DNA from: Gigaspora rosea
Lineage: Eukaryota > Glomeromycota > Glomeromycetes > Diversisporales > Gigasporaceae
Direction: 5' to 3'
Assembly (NCBI GenBank): GCA_003550325.1
Contig: QKWP01000029.1
Coordinates: forward strand, 607,822-671,821
Length of the DNA stretch: 64,000 nt
The translations under genes were made by a program, and so were the position numbers. Shown one piece after another: positions 11,731 to 23,099 of the stretch. Each line of letters starts with the position of its first letter. The first letter of the stretch is position 1. The notes below the pieces were generated by a model, which saw nothing but the letters and a program-made list of their open reading frames with translations, was not told the DNA's origin and made no database searches.

Positions 11731-12857
11731 TGTAATGGAGTAAAAATAACAATAGCATTTTTTTTATTTTTTTTATTTTATTTTTTTTTATTATATTATA
11801 CTTTATTTCTTTCAATTATATTATATATTTTCTTATTATATATATATTTTGTTAAATTCGCGCATATCACGTTCTCATGTTGATAGAAACCCTAAAATAA
11901 GGAAAAAGTATTAATTATACAAATAAGGGAATCACATATGGCGGAAAAGGCGCAGTGCAGTTAATTACGCGCTGATGCTAAGATTTTTGCGCTGACGCTG
12001 AATTTACAGTGCAGACGCAAAATCTTTTGTGGTAATGCTGAATCTAAAACGTTAATGCCAGATTATTCACGTAAACGTTAAATCTTCTGCGTGAACGTTA
12101 AAATTATAGCATAGACACTACAAAAAGTTAATATGTATATAAGACCTTTAAAATTTAATAAAGTCGTATAAGTTCCACGCCTATCTTAAAACCATAATAT
12201 AAATAAAAAAGAAAAATATTTATCTCTTGAAATTCAACTTGTAATTTTAAAAATCCATTCGTAACTCAATTCGACGGACTGAATTGACTTGTAATCTTGA
12301 AGCAGTATTTTTAAGACTCGAATTTTGGTGTCATCTGCCTTCGTAAATCCCTGGAACTTGTCACGTGATAATACAAAGAAATACCCGACCTCTGGTAGAA
12401 ACCTCTCTATTGATAGTAACTTACCAGATTATCGCCTTCTTTAGCATCGCCAGCCTCAGACAGCCCTTCTGAAATCACTTATTTCTTGATAACCTAATTT
12501 CTGGAATATCTAAAAATTCCTAAATCGTCTCGGCATAGGAGTCACCTGATTAAATACCGATCACCTAATATTCCTTAAATGCATCAACTACCATTAGTAT
12601 AGCATTATTATATCCATTATTTGAATATCAACTTATTGATATCCCCCCATATTAGCATCACCAGCGTCAGCGTCTTAAAATTATTGTGGTGATTAAATAT
12701 AGATTATTTCTTTGCTCTTCACGTGTTTCATAATTGACTCTTGCGCCTCGTGATCTATCGAAACTAGTATTTATATCTTTCTTCCCGTAATTAGTTGGAG
12801 CTTTAATTGGTACTATTGTCTATATTGTTTTATCGCTCTCTCAACTCAACCATTACA
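11731..12857 (+). repeat. 3' LTR of the Ty3/gypsy element
   Basis: Begins TGTAATGGAGTAAAAATAAC directly after the purine-rich CCCAAGGGGGGTGTA (polypurine tract) and ends CAACCATTACA at 12857. Differences from the 5' copy are mostly transitions. Confidence 0.92.
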
Positions 12858-13049
12858 ATATCAAAATATTATAATGTTAATCGCCTGTTACAAGTGGCTC
12901 TTACATTTTTACCAATTATTTTGCACTGTGAAAATTAGATGGTATAAATAGTCACAATCACATGTTATTGTTAGCATTAATAGGCCTTATGTTATATAGT
13001 ATATAATGTAATGTGAATGATAATTGCTAGCTTGGTAAGTATAAGTGTG

Positions 13050-13500
13050 TAAATAAATTTTAACTTATAAGGGTATATGTACATAAGAATAATTCATAGT
13101 AATAGATCAATTACGAATAAATGACGAATCTGTTACACATTGATTATGCAAATGAGATTTAAAATTAAATATAGTAATAGTCATAACCAATAAATTTTTC
13201 TAGGATTTTTTGGCAAGTGCAATTGAATTTTTTTTAATAAAATCAGTTAAAATGAATTTTAACTTATAAGTGTATGTGTTTGTAAGAATAATTTATAGTA
13301 ATAGATCAATTACGAATAAATGACGAATCTGTTACACATAGTGATTTGACCCGGTTGGTCCATAATCAATTAACCGAACTGAACCGAAAGAAATCCGGTT
13401 AACCGATTGTATAAAATACTTAATCGGTTAATCTGATATAATCAGTTGATAGTCGGGTAACCAGTTAATTCAATATAATTGGGTATACAGTTAACTGATT
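13050..13500. repeat. Dispersed repeat with GGTTAACC-like motifs, copy 1
   Basis: A ~90-bp block (CAATTACGAATAAATGACGA, ATCTGTTACACAT) occurs twice, at ~13060-13145 and ~13260-13340. It is followed by a stretch dense in CCGGTTAACCGATT-type words (13355-13500). The same components, in another order, recur at 18.61-18.99 kb. Confidence 0.6.
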
Positions 13501-14479
13501 ACAAAAATGGTTGTACTATATTACATGGTTAGCATGGTAGAGCGCAGGTGCAAGGAGTTAAATGATACGCTTTTGCTCAAATTATTTTCATATCTGTGGA
13601 TTTGTGGACATCCTAAAGGTTTTGATGCACCTACATTTGACTTCAAAATTAATTACATAGTGCATCAGTAGTTGACACCCAGATCAACCAATTAAATTTA
13701 TGGTTGTTCATATATATATTTTGTGTACACAAAACATACTTGTAGGTTTTCTTTTGACAGCACTCATGTGTTTTAACGTAGTTCTGTAGTTTAAGAAAAA
13801 TATTAGTAGAGGCACTTGTAAGAATACCACCTAATTCCAGTATATTTTGGTAATTATCAAGGAGAAGCATTAGTGTAGGCACCTAGTTAAAACACCTTCT
13901 AACTTTTAAGCTTAAATCAAAAATTCGAAGTATAAAAGCATTAGCAAAGATACTTCAGTAATGTCTTGAATAAATCCATATTATTTCACTAACTATTCAC
14001 TAACAATTATTCACAGGCATGCTTATTTTACATTCAGTTTGCAAACAAGTTTATTTCATAAATATTTATTTCCTGATAGCTTATTTCATAGGCAGTTTTT
14101 TTAACTACTTATTTTACAAACAAGTAATTTATGATTTGCACTAAACCTTAACCCTAGTTCCTAATAACAATAACTGAATTACTTTGTTTGTGAAATGAGC
14201 TGTCGATGAAATAAATTGTCTATGAAATGAGTTATCAAAAAAAACAACTATCTATAAAATGAACTTATCTGTGACTTGAAAAAGGTATTGGTGAAGACAG
14301 TTTACAAGAGCACTATTCTGAGAGGATGAAAAGTATTACTTTTAGCTCTTCTAAAATGCACCTTGACTTTTTTAAATCTTGAATCAGAGGTAAGAGGAGT
14401 GCAGTAAATCACGTAATTAGAGTTTACATAGGCCCGACCCCCCTAGTGATAGGACTATTGACCAATCAAATTTAAAAAA
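13500..14479. other. AT-rich non-coding stretch
   Basis: No convincing gene. A 77-residue minus-strand frame at 13649-13882 lacks family features. A local A-box-like GGTAGAGCGCAGG near 13545 has no B-box partner. Confidence 0.5.
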
Positions 14480-14681
14480 ACTCAAAAACGTCTTTGATCT
14501 GAAAATAAGCTACCCCACAATCGACAAAAGTTGCTATATAGTAAAGTCTAAATTTTATTTATAAAATTTCTTTACTATGTAGCAACTATCTGCGATTAAC
14601 TANACTCAAAAACGTCTTTGATCTGAAAATAAGCTACCCCACAATCGACAAAAGTTGCTATATAGTAAAGTCTAAATTTTA
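14480..14681. repeat. 78-bp perfect direct duplication around a single N
   Basis: Positions 14480-14557 and 14604-14681 are identical over 78 bp, and a lone N sits at 14603. The first block runs straight into a short hairpin (~14521-14597). The second runs into the long hairpin below, and both end in the same CTATCTGCGATTAACTA. This looks like two versions of one locus joined in assembly. Confidence 0.7.
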
Positions 14682-14995
14682 CTAAGCAGATCGAAAAAAA
14701 TCAATTAAGTAAACTTATTCAGCAGATCAAAATACACTTATCACAAAATTTTCATAAGTATTGGAGAATTTTTTATTTATTGACTTTTGATTTTTACATT
14801 TGACGAAAAAATTAAAATTTTTTAAAAAAATTTATTCGACGAACGTAAAAGTTAAAAGTTAAATAATAAAAACCTTTTCAATACTTATGAAAATCGTGTT
14901 AAGTGTATTTTGATCTGCTAGATAAGTTTACTTAATCGATTTTTTTCGATTTGCTTAGTAAAATTTATCTTTACTATGTAGCAACTATCTGCGAT
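14644..14995. mobile_element. Foldback element, ~160-bp inverted arms
   Basis: The left arm (TTGCTATATAGTAAAG.. ..TTTACTAAGCAGATCGAAAA.. ..CAGATCAAAATACACTTA.. ..TTTTCATAAGTATTGG) is matched by its reverse complement from ~14830 to 14995, with the centre near 14815. Non-coding. No clear target duplication. Similar in design to the mariner-type MITE at 1.4 kb, but not clearly homologous. Confidence 0.7.
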
Positions 14996-15083
14996 TAACT
15001 AAAAATCGATTTTCTTCAATATGATTGGCTATTTATACCATATATATATATATATAGGACGTAATATTTGGGGACCCCCTACC

Positions 15084-16541
15084 CAGTGTTGGAAATTCAA
15101 AAAAAATTTTATGATTTTTGTGAACATAATTTTTTTTTATAATGTTCACATCAAAAATAAATATATTCACATAGTAGAATTTAGACTTTATAGTATAATG
15201 AGTATTTGCAATTGACCAAAAGTTGATTATATCTAAAAATAAGCTACTCACAGATTTTTTGTATTCAAAATCGTCCAAAAAATATAGTTTATTTTTGAAA
15301 TATATGGTAAATAATCTTTATATTAATAAATTATGAATAAGAAATTATAAAAATTAAAATTTATATTCATACTATGTGAATATAAAATATAAAATTTTTG
15401 ATTTTTTATGTTCATACTATGTGAATATAAAATGTAAAAACAAGGGTGTGGCGACTTAGGGAAGTTGGTTGTTGTCACCCCCAAAGTGGCAGGTCTAGAG
15501 TTCAAATCCCACTGGCGACGCTTTTGAAAAATAGACCTGTGTTCTGGTAACTGTGTCTTGTCGATCGGTTGGGTACACTACCTGTAGTCCTTGGTTACCA
15601 TCTCGAATAGGAGCTTTCAGGCGAAATTGTGCCTCATTACACAGACAAATCCAAGGAACCGGAGAAACAAAAACCTATTTGGCAAGTCCCGAGTGGAGAG
15701 GTAGCTAGACTTTCGACGGTACTGGGGAAAAGGATCTTAGCAGTGACTGACCGGAAAACTGGAAGGGCAAGAGCCCCTATGGCAAAAGGGGGCCCACCAA
15801 CCTGGCTGCTGGAGAAACCAGAGAAAAAGGTCATGTGTTATAGAAGCATGAACCAAGGAAAGAGCACCTAAAGCCTGGCAGACCAATCCTTCTGGGCCAA
15901 CTGGATTGGTAGTCTGGGATAACTGGGGAAAAGGATCCAAAGAGTGACTGACCGGGTACTGGGGACTAGTGAACTTCGCAAGGGCAGTAGTAGGTAATGG
16001 TAGCGGTTGCAGGGTATCCCCCTAACTGCAAGTTGTTTGCCTCAGTGAATGCGTAAGTTACCAAAAGTGTAGGTGAATACCTGTAGGGGACAGGTATCAC
16101 TATACCAGGTTTACCACAGGGGCAAATGCCCTCCAATAGGTGTTTGGCTAAAGCCTCAGAGTACTTTCACAGCGAATTACTTGTGAAAGGGTATATTGAG
16201 AGGAACATTGAACATGGGTAGAAGCCAGAGAGTTTAAATAGGCAATCCCCTAGCTGGGTTGCAGGTATGGCATCTAGCGTAGAACCTTCGGGTGGACTAC
16301 TTAAATTAGACAACCAAAAGTTGTACGTGTAGCTAGTTGTACTCTTATTATACAAATGTAATATGTGGCACAGTCATATTGACCGGGCCAACCCGTTTGG
16401 ATCAATAAAGTGCTAGGGGACCTAAGTGGTCACCTTAATATTAAAAAAAAATAAAAAATAAAAATAAAATGTAAAAACATTAATTTTTTAAAAAAATTTA
16501 TGTTCATTGTGAATACTGTGAACATATGATTTCCAACACTG
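15084..16541. mobile_element. hAT-type MITE split by a nested retroposon
   Basis: The ends are CAGTGTTGGAAAT (from 15084) and ATTTCCAACACTG (to 16541). The flanking octamer CCCCTACC is identical on both sides (15076-15083 and 16542-16549). An eight-base duplication with CAGTG-type ends is the hallmark of hAT transposons. Without the nested insert the element was about 421 bp. Inner arms also pair (GTGAACAT words near 15120 and 16500). No transposase inside. Confidence 0.88.
15443..16463 (+). mobile_element. ~1-kb tRNA-headed retroposon (long SINE-like)
   Basis: Flanked by a perfect 16-bp duplication ATAAAATGTAAAAACA (15427-15442 and 16464-16479), and ending in an A-rich tail from 16441. The head (15446-15520) has a Pol III B-box-like GAGTTCAAATCCCAC at ~15498-15512 and an A-box-like segment upstream, suggesting tRNA ancestry. 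The body is GC-richer than its surroundings. An 80-codon frame at 15629-15871 is not conserved in the second copy (40.70-41.64 kb, opposite strand), so I consider the element non-coding. It inserted into the hAT MITE, so it is younger than that element. At 1.02 kb it is long for a SINE; it could instead be a 5'-truncated or chimeric element. Confidence 0.8.
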
Positions 16542-16549
16542 CCCCTACC

Positions 16550-17275
16550 CCCTCTAAAAAATTATGTGATTTTCTGCACTCCTCTAAGAAAGATTAGTAA
16601 AGGTACCAAGATTAATTATTTTTCTGACATTCTTTTTCAATAACTATTTAAAACCGATTCTAACACTTTTATTTTTCAACATTTTTTTATTTTAAACTTT
16701 TACTAATCCAAGTATCTAAATTAAGATGAGCAAAAGTACACATATTAATCTAAGTATATAAGATAAGCTATTTAGCATCATGAATATTTACTATTTAATT
16801 TTATCTTATACAAATAAATAGATAGCAATAAACATAATATAATTTTACAATATGCAATAGAGAAACTTTACAAGAATTATTTAAATGGACGAATAAACAT
16901 CGCATAAAGAATCAGCTCTTGTACCTTTATTCTTATAATAATAATATTTGAGATGCTGCTCAGTCATTATGATTAATTGAGATATTCTCCATAACAATTC
17001 ATTGTATGAAATATGAATTTCAAATTTTAGCCAACTGTATACTCTGAAAAAAAAGATGGTATGCATCCCATATTTTATTTATCGAAATGATTACTCACCT
17101 GGTTAGTTGATTCTCAATTAATTAGAGTTGTCTTCAATCTATTGAGTGAGGAACTTGAAAATATCTAACGTTTTTTTGAATACTGTACTGGGATCAGCAC
17201 GATAAATTTATTATACAAGTTTAAAGGCACTAATAAAATGTCTTTTTACTAATATAATATTTTATACTTACCAGG
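16550..17275. other. AT-rich non-coding stretch
   Basis: No gene or clear repeat; short frames only. Confidence 0.6.
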
Positions 17276-17720
17276 GTAATTCAGAATAAACTTATTTTGA
17301 AAATAAGTGAGAATTTAAAAAAATTATATTTCTGTTTTGAAATTCTGACGTCAAAAAATAAAATAAGGGCTTTTTTTTAGTAACAAATTATCATTATGTA
17401 AAAAAATAGAATTTATAAATCACTTATTTCGAAACAAATATGCTACTAAATTTATTCGAAATCAGAATTCTGACCATTAATTCAGAAACACCCTAAAAAA
17501 TGTTTAAGAATTAATGATCAGAATCCTGATTTTGAATAAAATTAGTGGCGTATTTGTTTCGAAATAAATGTATCTATAAATTCTATTCTTTTTTACATAG
17601 TGATAATTTATCACCAAAAATAAAAACCCTTATTTTATTTTTTGACTTTAGAATTTCAAAACAGAAATAGAAATTTTTTAAATTCTAGCTTATTTTCGAA
17701 ATAAGTTAATTCTGAATCAC
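17276..17720. mobile_element. Foldback MITE, ~215-bp arms
   Basis: The left arm starts GTAATTCAGAATAAACTTAT; the right arm ends with the near reverse complement (ATAAGTTAATTCTGAATCAC). Pairing continues almost to the centre near 17508 (ATTAATTCAGAAACACCC / TTTAAGAATTAATG). It covers 445 bp, is non-coding, and I could not identify a target duplication. Confidence 0.72.
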
Positions 17721-18609
17721 TATATTAAATGTGAATAGGGTAGATTGAGATATAAGTTTATTTGAATCGATTGCTATACTAAACATTATTACAAACTAAG
17801 GAGGTTCTCAAGTATCTCTCTTCAATGTGTACGATGAATCAAATTGATTCTTATAGATTTTTTTCGAAAATTTCATTATGCTAAATTTGTATTTTACATA
17901 GCGAACAAAAATTAAAAGTTTATTTACATTATAACAATAGAATCTTATATTGAGGGTTTCAAAATTAATGATTTTATAAATAAAATTTTAACTTCATATA
18001 TTAATAATAAACGTTATTTATAGTTTAAATTATATTAATCAACAAAATAAACATATATATTTAAGAGTAGAGTCCAATGTTGATCATTTTCATATAAAAT
18101 TGATGTACGAAAAAAATTTACATAGGTATTACAAAAATGCCACATATAAAATTTTTTAAATTGCAATCAATTTTAATCAAAAATTGGTGGTGCATAGATC
18201 AAATCCTTTCTTTTATAGTAGTGAAACTTTAAACACTTGTACTATTTAAAAAAACCTATATTTATATATCATAAAGTTCTTTGTGGTGACCCCAAATTCT
18301 CTGTGGTGACACAAAATTGATAATCCTGATTGGTTTATATTATATGATTTTTGTAACCAATTTGTAATACCCGATCTTTAAACATGTATTTCTCTGTAAG
18401 GATTTAACCAATTTTAATAATTTTTTACTACTGTTAGAATCAGAAAAACCTATTCTACAATTTTTTTTAGAAATTAAAGTAGTTTACATAATATAATATT
18501 TTTTAATTTTAAAAAGAAAAAATTTTACCATTTGTTTATATATAATTTGCAAATAGTACTCTACCCTTAATTATACGTATATATTTAGAAAAATATAATG
18601 GGTTACATA
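17721..18609. other. AT-rich non-coding stretch
   Basis: No open frame of interest and no strong repeat. A small duplicate (TTCTTTGTGGTGACCCCAAA / TTCTCTGTGGTGACACAAAA) is at 18272-18317. Confidence 0.55.
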
Positions 18610-18990
18610 TATTAATACAACTAGTAACTCGGGTTAACTGAATTAACCAATTAGAAATTTTGATCCGGTTGCTTGATAATTCAGGTCAACTGAATTAACC
18701 GATTAGAAATTCTGCCCAGTTGTTGGATAACTCGGGTCAACTGAGTTAACAGAATAATTCTGGTTAACCTGATTTGAATTGGGTAAACTGGCTCAGATAA
18801 CTGATTGATAATTTTGTTTTCAGATCAAAATACTAGTTACACATTTATTATGCAAATGATCATATAATTGCAGATTTAAGATTAAAAATAGTAATAGTTA
18901 TAACCGATGAATTTTTCCACATTCTAATTATGGTTTTTTAACAAGTGCGATTGAATCTTTTTTTTTAATAAATCAGTTAAAAAATCAAGT
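18610..18990. repeat. Dispersed repeat with GGTTAACC-like motifs, copy 2
   Basis: Roughly three ~55-60-bp units of the type AACTCGGGTCAACTGAGTTAAC/GAATTAACCGATTAGAAATT are followed by TTACACATTTATTATGCAAA and ATAGTAATAGTTATAACCGA. The latter matches 13135-13250. Relationship to copy 1 is clear, the family is unknown. Confidence 0.6.
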
Positions 18991-19009
18991 TTCATTCGTT
19001 ATGACACTT

Positions 19010-19735
19010 TGTACTATATATTAATAAATAATGTTCACGTAAAAAGTTCTGCAAGGTTGATTTTTAACAAGGAAACAAAGAATTGGAATAGCTGTCATGT
19101 TTTTTTTTCTTTTTTTTTTTAATTTAAATTAATAAAAAATATTCACATCTAGATTAGACCATGCAAAGTTGATTTTTCATTTTGCATTACATTGAGTCTG
19201 AAAACTTGGTCAGTCAGTGGAGTTTTTTTAATTTACTGCAGATTAACAAAATAATATTTGCATCTAAGATTAGGCGACACAAAATGGAATCTGAAAATAG
19301 GTCAGTGAGTTGAAATTATTTTTTTAATTTACTGTACTATATATTAATAAAATAATGTTCATGTAAAAAGGTATGTAAAATTAATTTTTAACAAGGAAAC
19401 ACAGAATTGGAATAGTTGCTTTTTTTTTAATTCAAATTAATAAAATAATATTCATATCTAGATTAACTATGCAAAGTTGATTTTTGTTTTGTATTACATG
19501 GAATCTGAAAACTTCAGTCGGTCGGTGGGGGTTTTTTTTAATTTACTATAAATTAATAAAATAAAATTTGCATCTAAGATTAGGCATCACAAAATTGATT
19601 TTTCATTATGCATTAAATGGAATCTATAATGAATTGGTAAGTCAGGTTTATTTTTTAATTTATTGTATATTATGTTCATATAAATATTTATGCAGGTTAA
19701 TTTTTTATTTTGCACAACAAGAAAACAAAGAATTG
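19010..19735 (+). repeat. ~110-bp degenerate tandem repeat, small array
   Basis: Recurring words ATGCAAAGTTGATTTTTCAT, TTTGCATTACATGGAATCTG, TTAATTTACTATAAATTAAT and AATAATATTCACATCTA mark about six degenerate units. The same family fills 43.85-46.72 kb in the opposite orientation, and a fragment lies at 59.07-59.16 kb. Confidence 0.75.
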
Positions 19736-21719
19736 GAATGACTGTTATGTTTTTCCATTAATGTTTTCACACAATTAGGTTAGACCAAATCGATTCAATG
19801 GTTTATATTACCCTCTTTTAACCTCCTCTCTCTATTAGTAAAAAAAATTTTAAGAGAACATAATGCTGGATAGAATTAAAATTAGAAATTTAAGGATCTG
19901 AAACTTTTCGAAGAGAAAATAACGAACATAAAAAACAAGCATGGGCAACCTGATAAATAAATTACTGGAGAGAGTATAAAGTTTAATTTTGTTCACTTTA
20001 ACATTTGTGTTTCAAAAAACATACTATATTCATAACTGTAATCGTTTAATCGTTCAATAATTACCGCTGATTATAAAGTTTAATTTTGGTTGCTTAAAAA
20101 TAAAATTATGAAAACTTCAATACTAACTCGACCATAACTACATATATACTGTATTAGGAAATAAATTCTGTCGCAGAATTCTATACAGTAAAGGGGCACT
20201 GGAGGCCCTCCACAAACACTTGTATATATATAAAATCTAACTATTTTTAGGCATATATTATCTTAAAAAGATTTATTTAAGCTATTTAAAAACATTATTA
20301 TTTATTTTTTAACTATACAATCTAAAAATTTAGTATTTTTTTTTAATTTTATTATATAGTAATCTCATATATTTTGGCATAGCTATATTACTATAGAAGT
20401 AAAAATTATTATATATAATAATTTATTTTTTAAATCTATCTTTTGAAAAAATAGTACATTATAATATTTATTTATAAAGATTAATTTTTTATATTTATAT
20501 TAAATATTTTCTATAATCAATTTTTTAGTTTATTAAATAATATTAAATTTATTTACTTATTAAATTATTATTATTTTTCATTATGCAGTTATAATTTATT
20601 TATAAGACAAAAATATTCTTAATAATATTTTATATATAAAATAAAATTTTATAAATTTTAAAAAAATTTTTATTAATTTAGTTTTTAGGTTAAAATCTAA
20701 TAAATAAGAAAAATATACTAGTTTTAGTTTAATATATGCTTGTATAATAAGTTAGTAAAATTCATAATTAATAAAATTTTAATTAATATCATATTAAAAT
20801 TCAAATTTAGAGAATTATTTTTTTATATTTATATATTATTAAAATTTTTAAAATTTAAAAATTTATAGATTTTTGAAGTTTTTTTAACTAAAATAGATAT
20901 TATTTTTACTATATAAATTATATAATAAACTAGATTAAATTAGTGTTTTATTTTTGGTATAACTTTTTATTGTACATAATAACTTTGTTTAAATTTTTTT
21001 TAACCTTTTTTGATAGTTACACCAAGGCACTTGCGTAGTAGCACAAAAAATACTTAATTTTTAATTGGTTAAACTTTAAAAATAAGCAAATTTTTAATTT
21101 TTTAATTTTTTAAAATTTAAAAATTGAATAAATTTAAAGATTTTTTAAAAACAATTAAATCAACAAATTATAAATATTTTTTTATAAATATACTGTCTAG
21201 CTATTCAAATAATATATATATTTTTTTAATTGCTAGTAAATAAAAAAAATTAGTACTTACTATATACTAACATTATTTTATTCAATTGAACTGCCAAAAT
21301 ATATGAGATGACCAATAAATTTTTATACTGTATGGGAAGTAACAAAAATCAAGTAATTTTTTAGAGAAAAGGAAATAAAAAAAGTTGAAATTATATATAA
21401 AAACCTGACTATATATATATTAAGAAAGAGGAAGGGGTAGATCTCTAATAAAAAATAATTAGGTAATTAATGACATGGCCCTATAATTTTTTTAAACTGT
21501 ACTAAATTTAGTATAGCAAAATTTTAGAGAATACACAAGATTTAAAAATGAACTGTATAAAATTTTTATTATTAAGTATTACTAAAATTATACAAAAAGT
21601 TAGTTCTAATATTTAAATATATTTTGACAAAATTTAAATTAATTTGGTTAAATATTTAATTTAAAATAATTTTTTTTGTATGTACTGAATTTTAGTAAAA
21701 AGCTTGATGTATACCTATT
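19736..21719. other. Extremely AT-rich non-coding region
   Basis: No gene. The segment near 20145-20195 (ACTGTATTAGGAAATAAATT, CTGTCGCAGAATTCTATAC) matches 43777-43830 in reverse orientation, so the flank of the ~110-bp array is shared between the two loci. An 18-bp inverted pair ATCTCATATATTTTGGCA lies near 20361 and 21300, which may mark the ends of an old ~0.95-kb element. Confidence 0.5.
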
Positions 21720-22375
21720 AATATATAAAATTCAACCAAAAAAAAGTTCATCAAATTTGATTTTGTGGTCGCCAAAATACCTTTGCTCAAAGTTTAGAAA
21801 ATTTTGGTTATTACTTTTATTTTGATAAATATTTTAAGTTTTTTTGAAACTTTGAGCAAAAATATTTTGACAATCACCAAGTCAAATTTGATGAACTTTT
21901 TTTGAATTTTATGAACCTATAAAATTCAAACAAAAAAATTTATTGAATTTGACTTGGTGGTTGTCAAGATAAGATACCTTCGCTCAAAGTTTTAAAAAAT
22001 TTGGTTATTATTTTTATTTGATAGATATTTTGAGTTTTTTGAAACTTGAGCAAAGATATTTTGACAACTACTAAGTCAAATTCAATGAACTTTTTTTTGA
22101 ATTTTATGGATCTATAAAATTCAAATAAAAAAAGTTTATCAATTTGACTTGGTAGTTGTTAAGATACTTTCTAGAAAATTTAGTTATTACTTCTATTTTG
22201 ATATTAATATTTTGAGTTTTTTGAAACTTTGAGTGAAGGGTATCTTGGCAACCACTATGTTAAATTTGATAAACTTTTTTTTTTGAATTCTTTAATCTAT
22301 AGAATTCAAACAAAAAAAGTCTATTTGGTAGTTGTTACTATATCTTCACTCAAAGTTTAGAAAAAATTAAATCTA
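21720..22375. repeat. Palindromic ~190-bp satellite, second locus
   Basis: The same monomer words as at 2.0-3.8 kb (ACTTTGAGCAAAAATATTTT, CACCAAGTCAAATTTGATGA, TTTGACTTGGTGGTTGTCAA), with about three to four degenerate units. Confidence 0.8.
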
Positions 22376-23090
22376 TTTTTTTTGATCTACATAAATCAAC
22401 CAATCACATTTGACCTGTGACAAAAATAGAATATAACATGGTGTAACAAATACATTATTCTACTGTATATACCAGGAACAGAGTACAAAGTCCGTAGTGT
22501 ATGGTTTACGGGCATTTAAAATGCTGTGTCTCTTTTGTATCTGATTGGTTAATCTATCCTTGTGACTTCTAAATGTATTTCTATATTTGTACATACTCTA
22601 TGGGGCTTTGATCTACTGTAAAAAAAAAAAACAGAAACTTATACTAAAACTGGTTTAACCTGTAACTCGCTGAAAATCCACTTTCCGTTCCTGGTTTTGC
22701 ATGACAATGTCGCGCAGTTACTTATGTTAAACATATTGTAAATAAATAACTTTACTATTAGGATAAGGACATTTAATCTATTGCTTTTACAACAAATCAT
22801 AATTTCTTTTTTTTTTGATTTAATATATTTTTTATTAATATTTTATTTTTTATTTCTTTAGATTTTCATCTTAGATTCAGAATTAAAGGCTTAACTAATT
22901 AGTAAGTTTTGGTAGCTTTGCTTATAAATATATCTGTAATAAAACACTATACTATTAGTATAATTTGCATTATATTCTTTTCTTTCATCAACTCCAATTC
23001 TAGACCACACATTAATAATTAATACTTATACTAGACTATACTCAACAACTATATTAAAACAGATAAAATATATTAGAAAAATGAGATTTT
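22376..23090. other. AT-rich stretch with one shared unique-looking block
   Basis: No gene. The block TGTGTCTCTTTTGTATCTGA..CTATCCTTGTGACTT (22532-22580) resembles TGTGTCTATTTTATCTGATT..CATCCTCATGACTT at 1020-1066, so this is another dispersed repeat. Confidence 0.45.
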
Positions 23091-23099
23091 AAGACTTAA

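Larger units (their letters stand above)
3908..12857 (+). mobile_element. Ty3/gypsy LTR retrotransposon, full length but broken
   Basis: A fossil LTR element of ~8.95 kb with two long terminal repeats (1129 and 1127 bp, TG..CA ends) and a four-base flanking duplication ATAT (3904-3907 and 12858-12861). Order of parts: LTR, primer-binding region, gag-like, protease, reverse transcriptase, RNase H, integrase, a further unassigned stretch, polypurine tract, LTR. Integrase after RT-RNase H places it in the Ty3/gypsy group. The coding region is broken, by roughly ten lesions. In a 180-bp stretch where I compared the LTRs they differ at ten sites, all transitions (about 5-6%), so the insertion is not recent. 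Confidence 0.93.

Noticed and set aside
13535-13565. tRNA A-box-like GGTAGAGCGCAGG
   Set aside because: No B-box, no cloverleaf, no repeat structure around it; insufficient for a tRNA or SINE call.
15629-15871. 80-codon ORF in the ~1-kb retroposon as a real gene
   Set aside because: The homologous region of the second copy does not keep the frame or the protein sequence.
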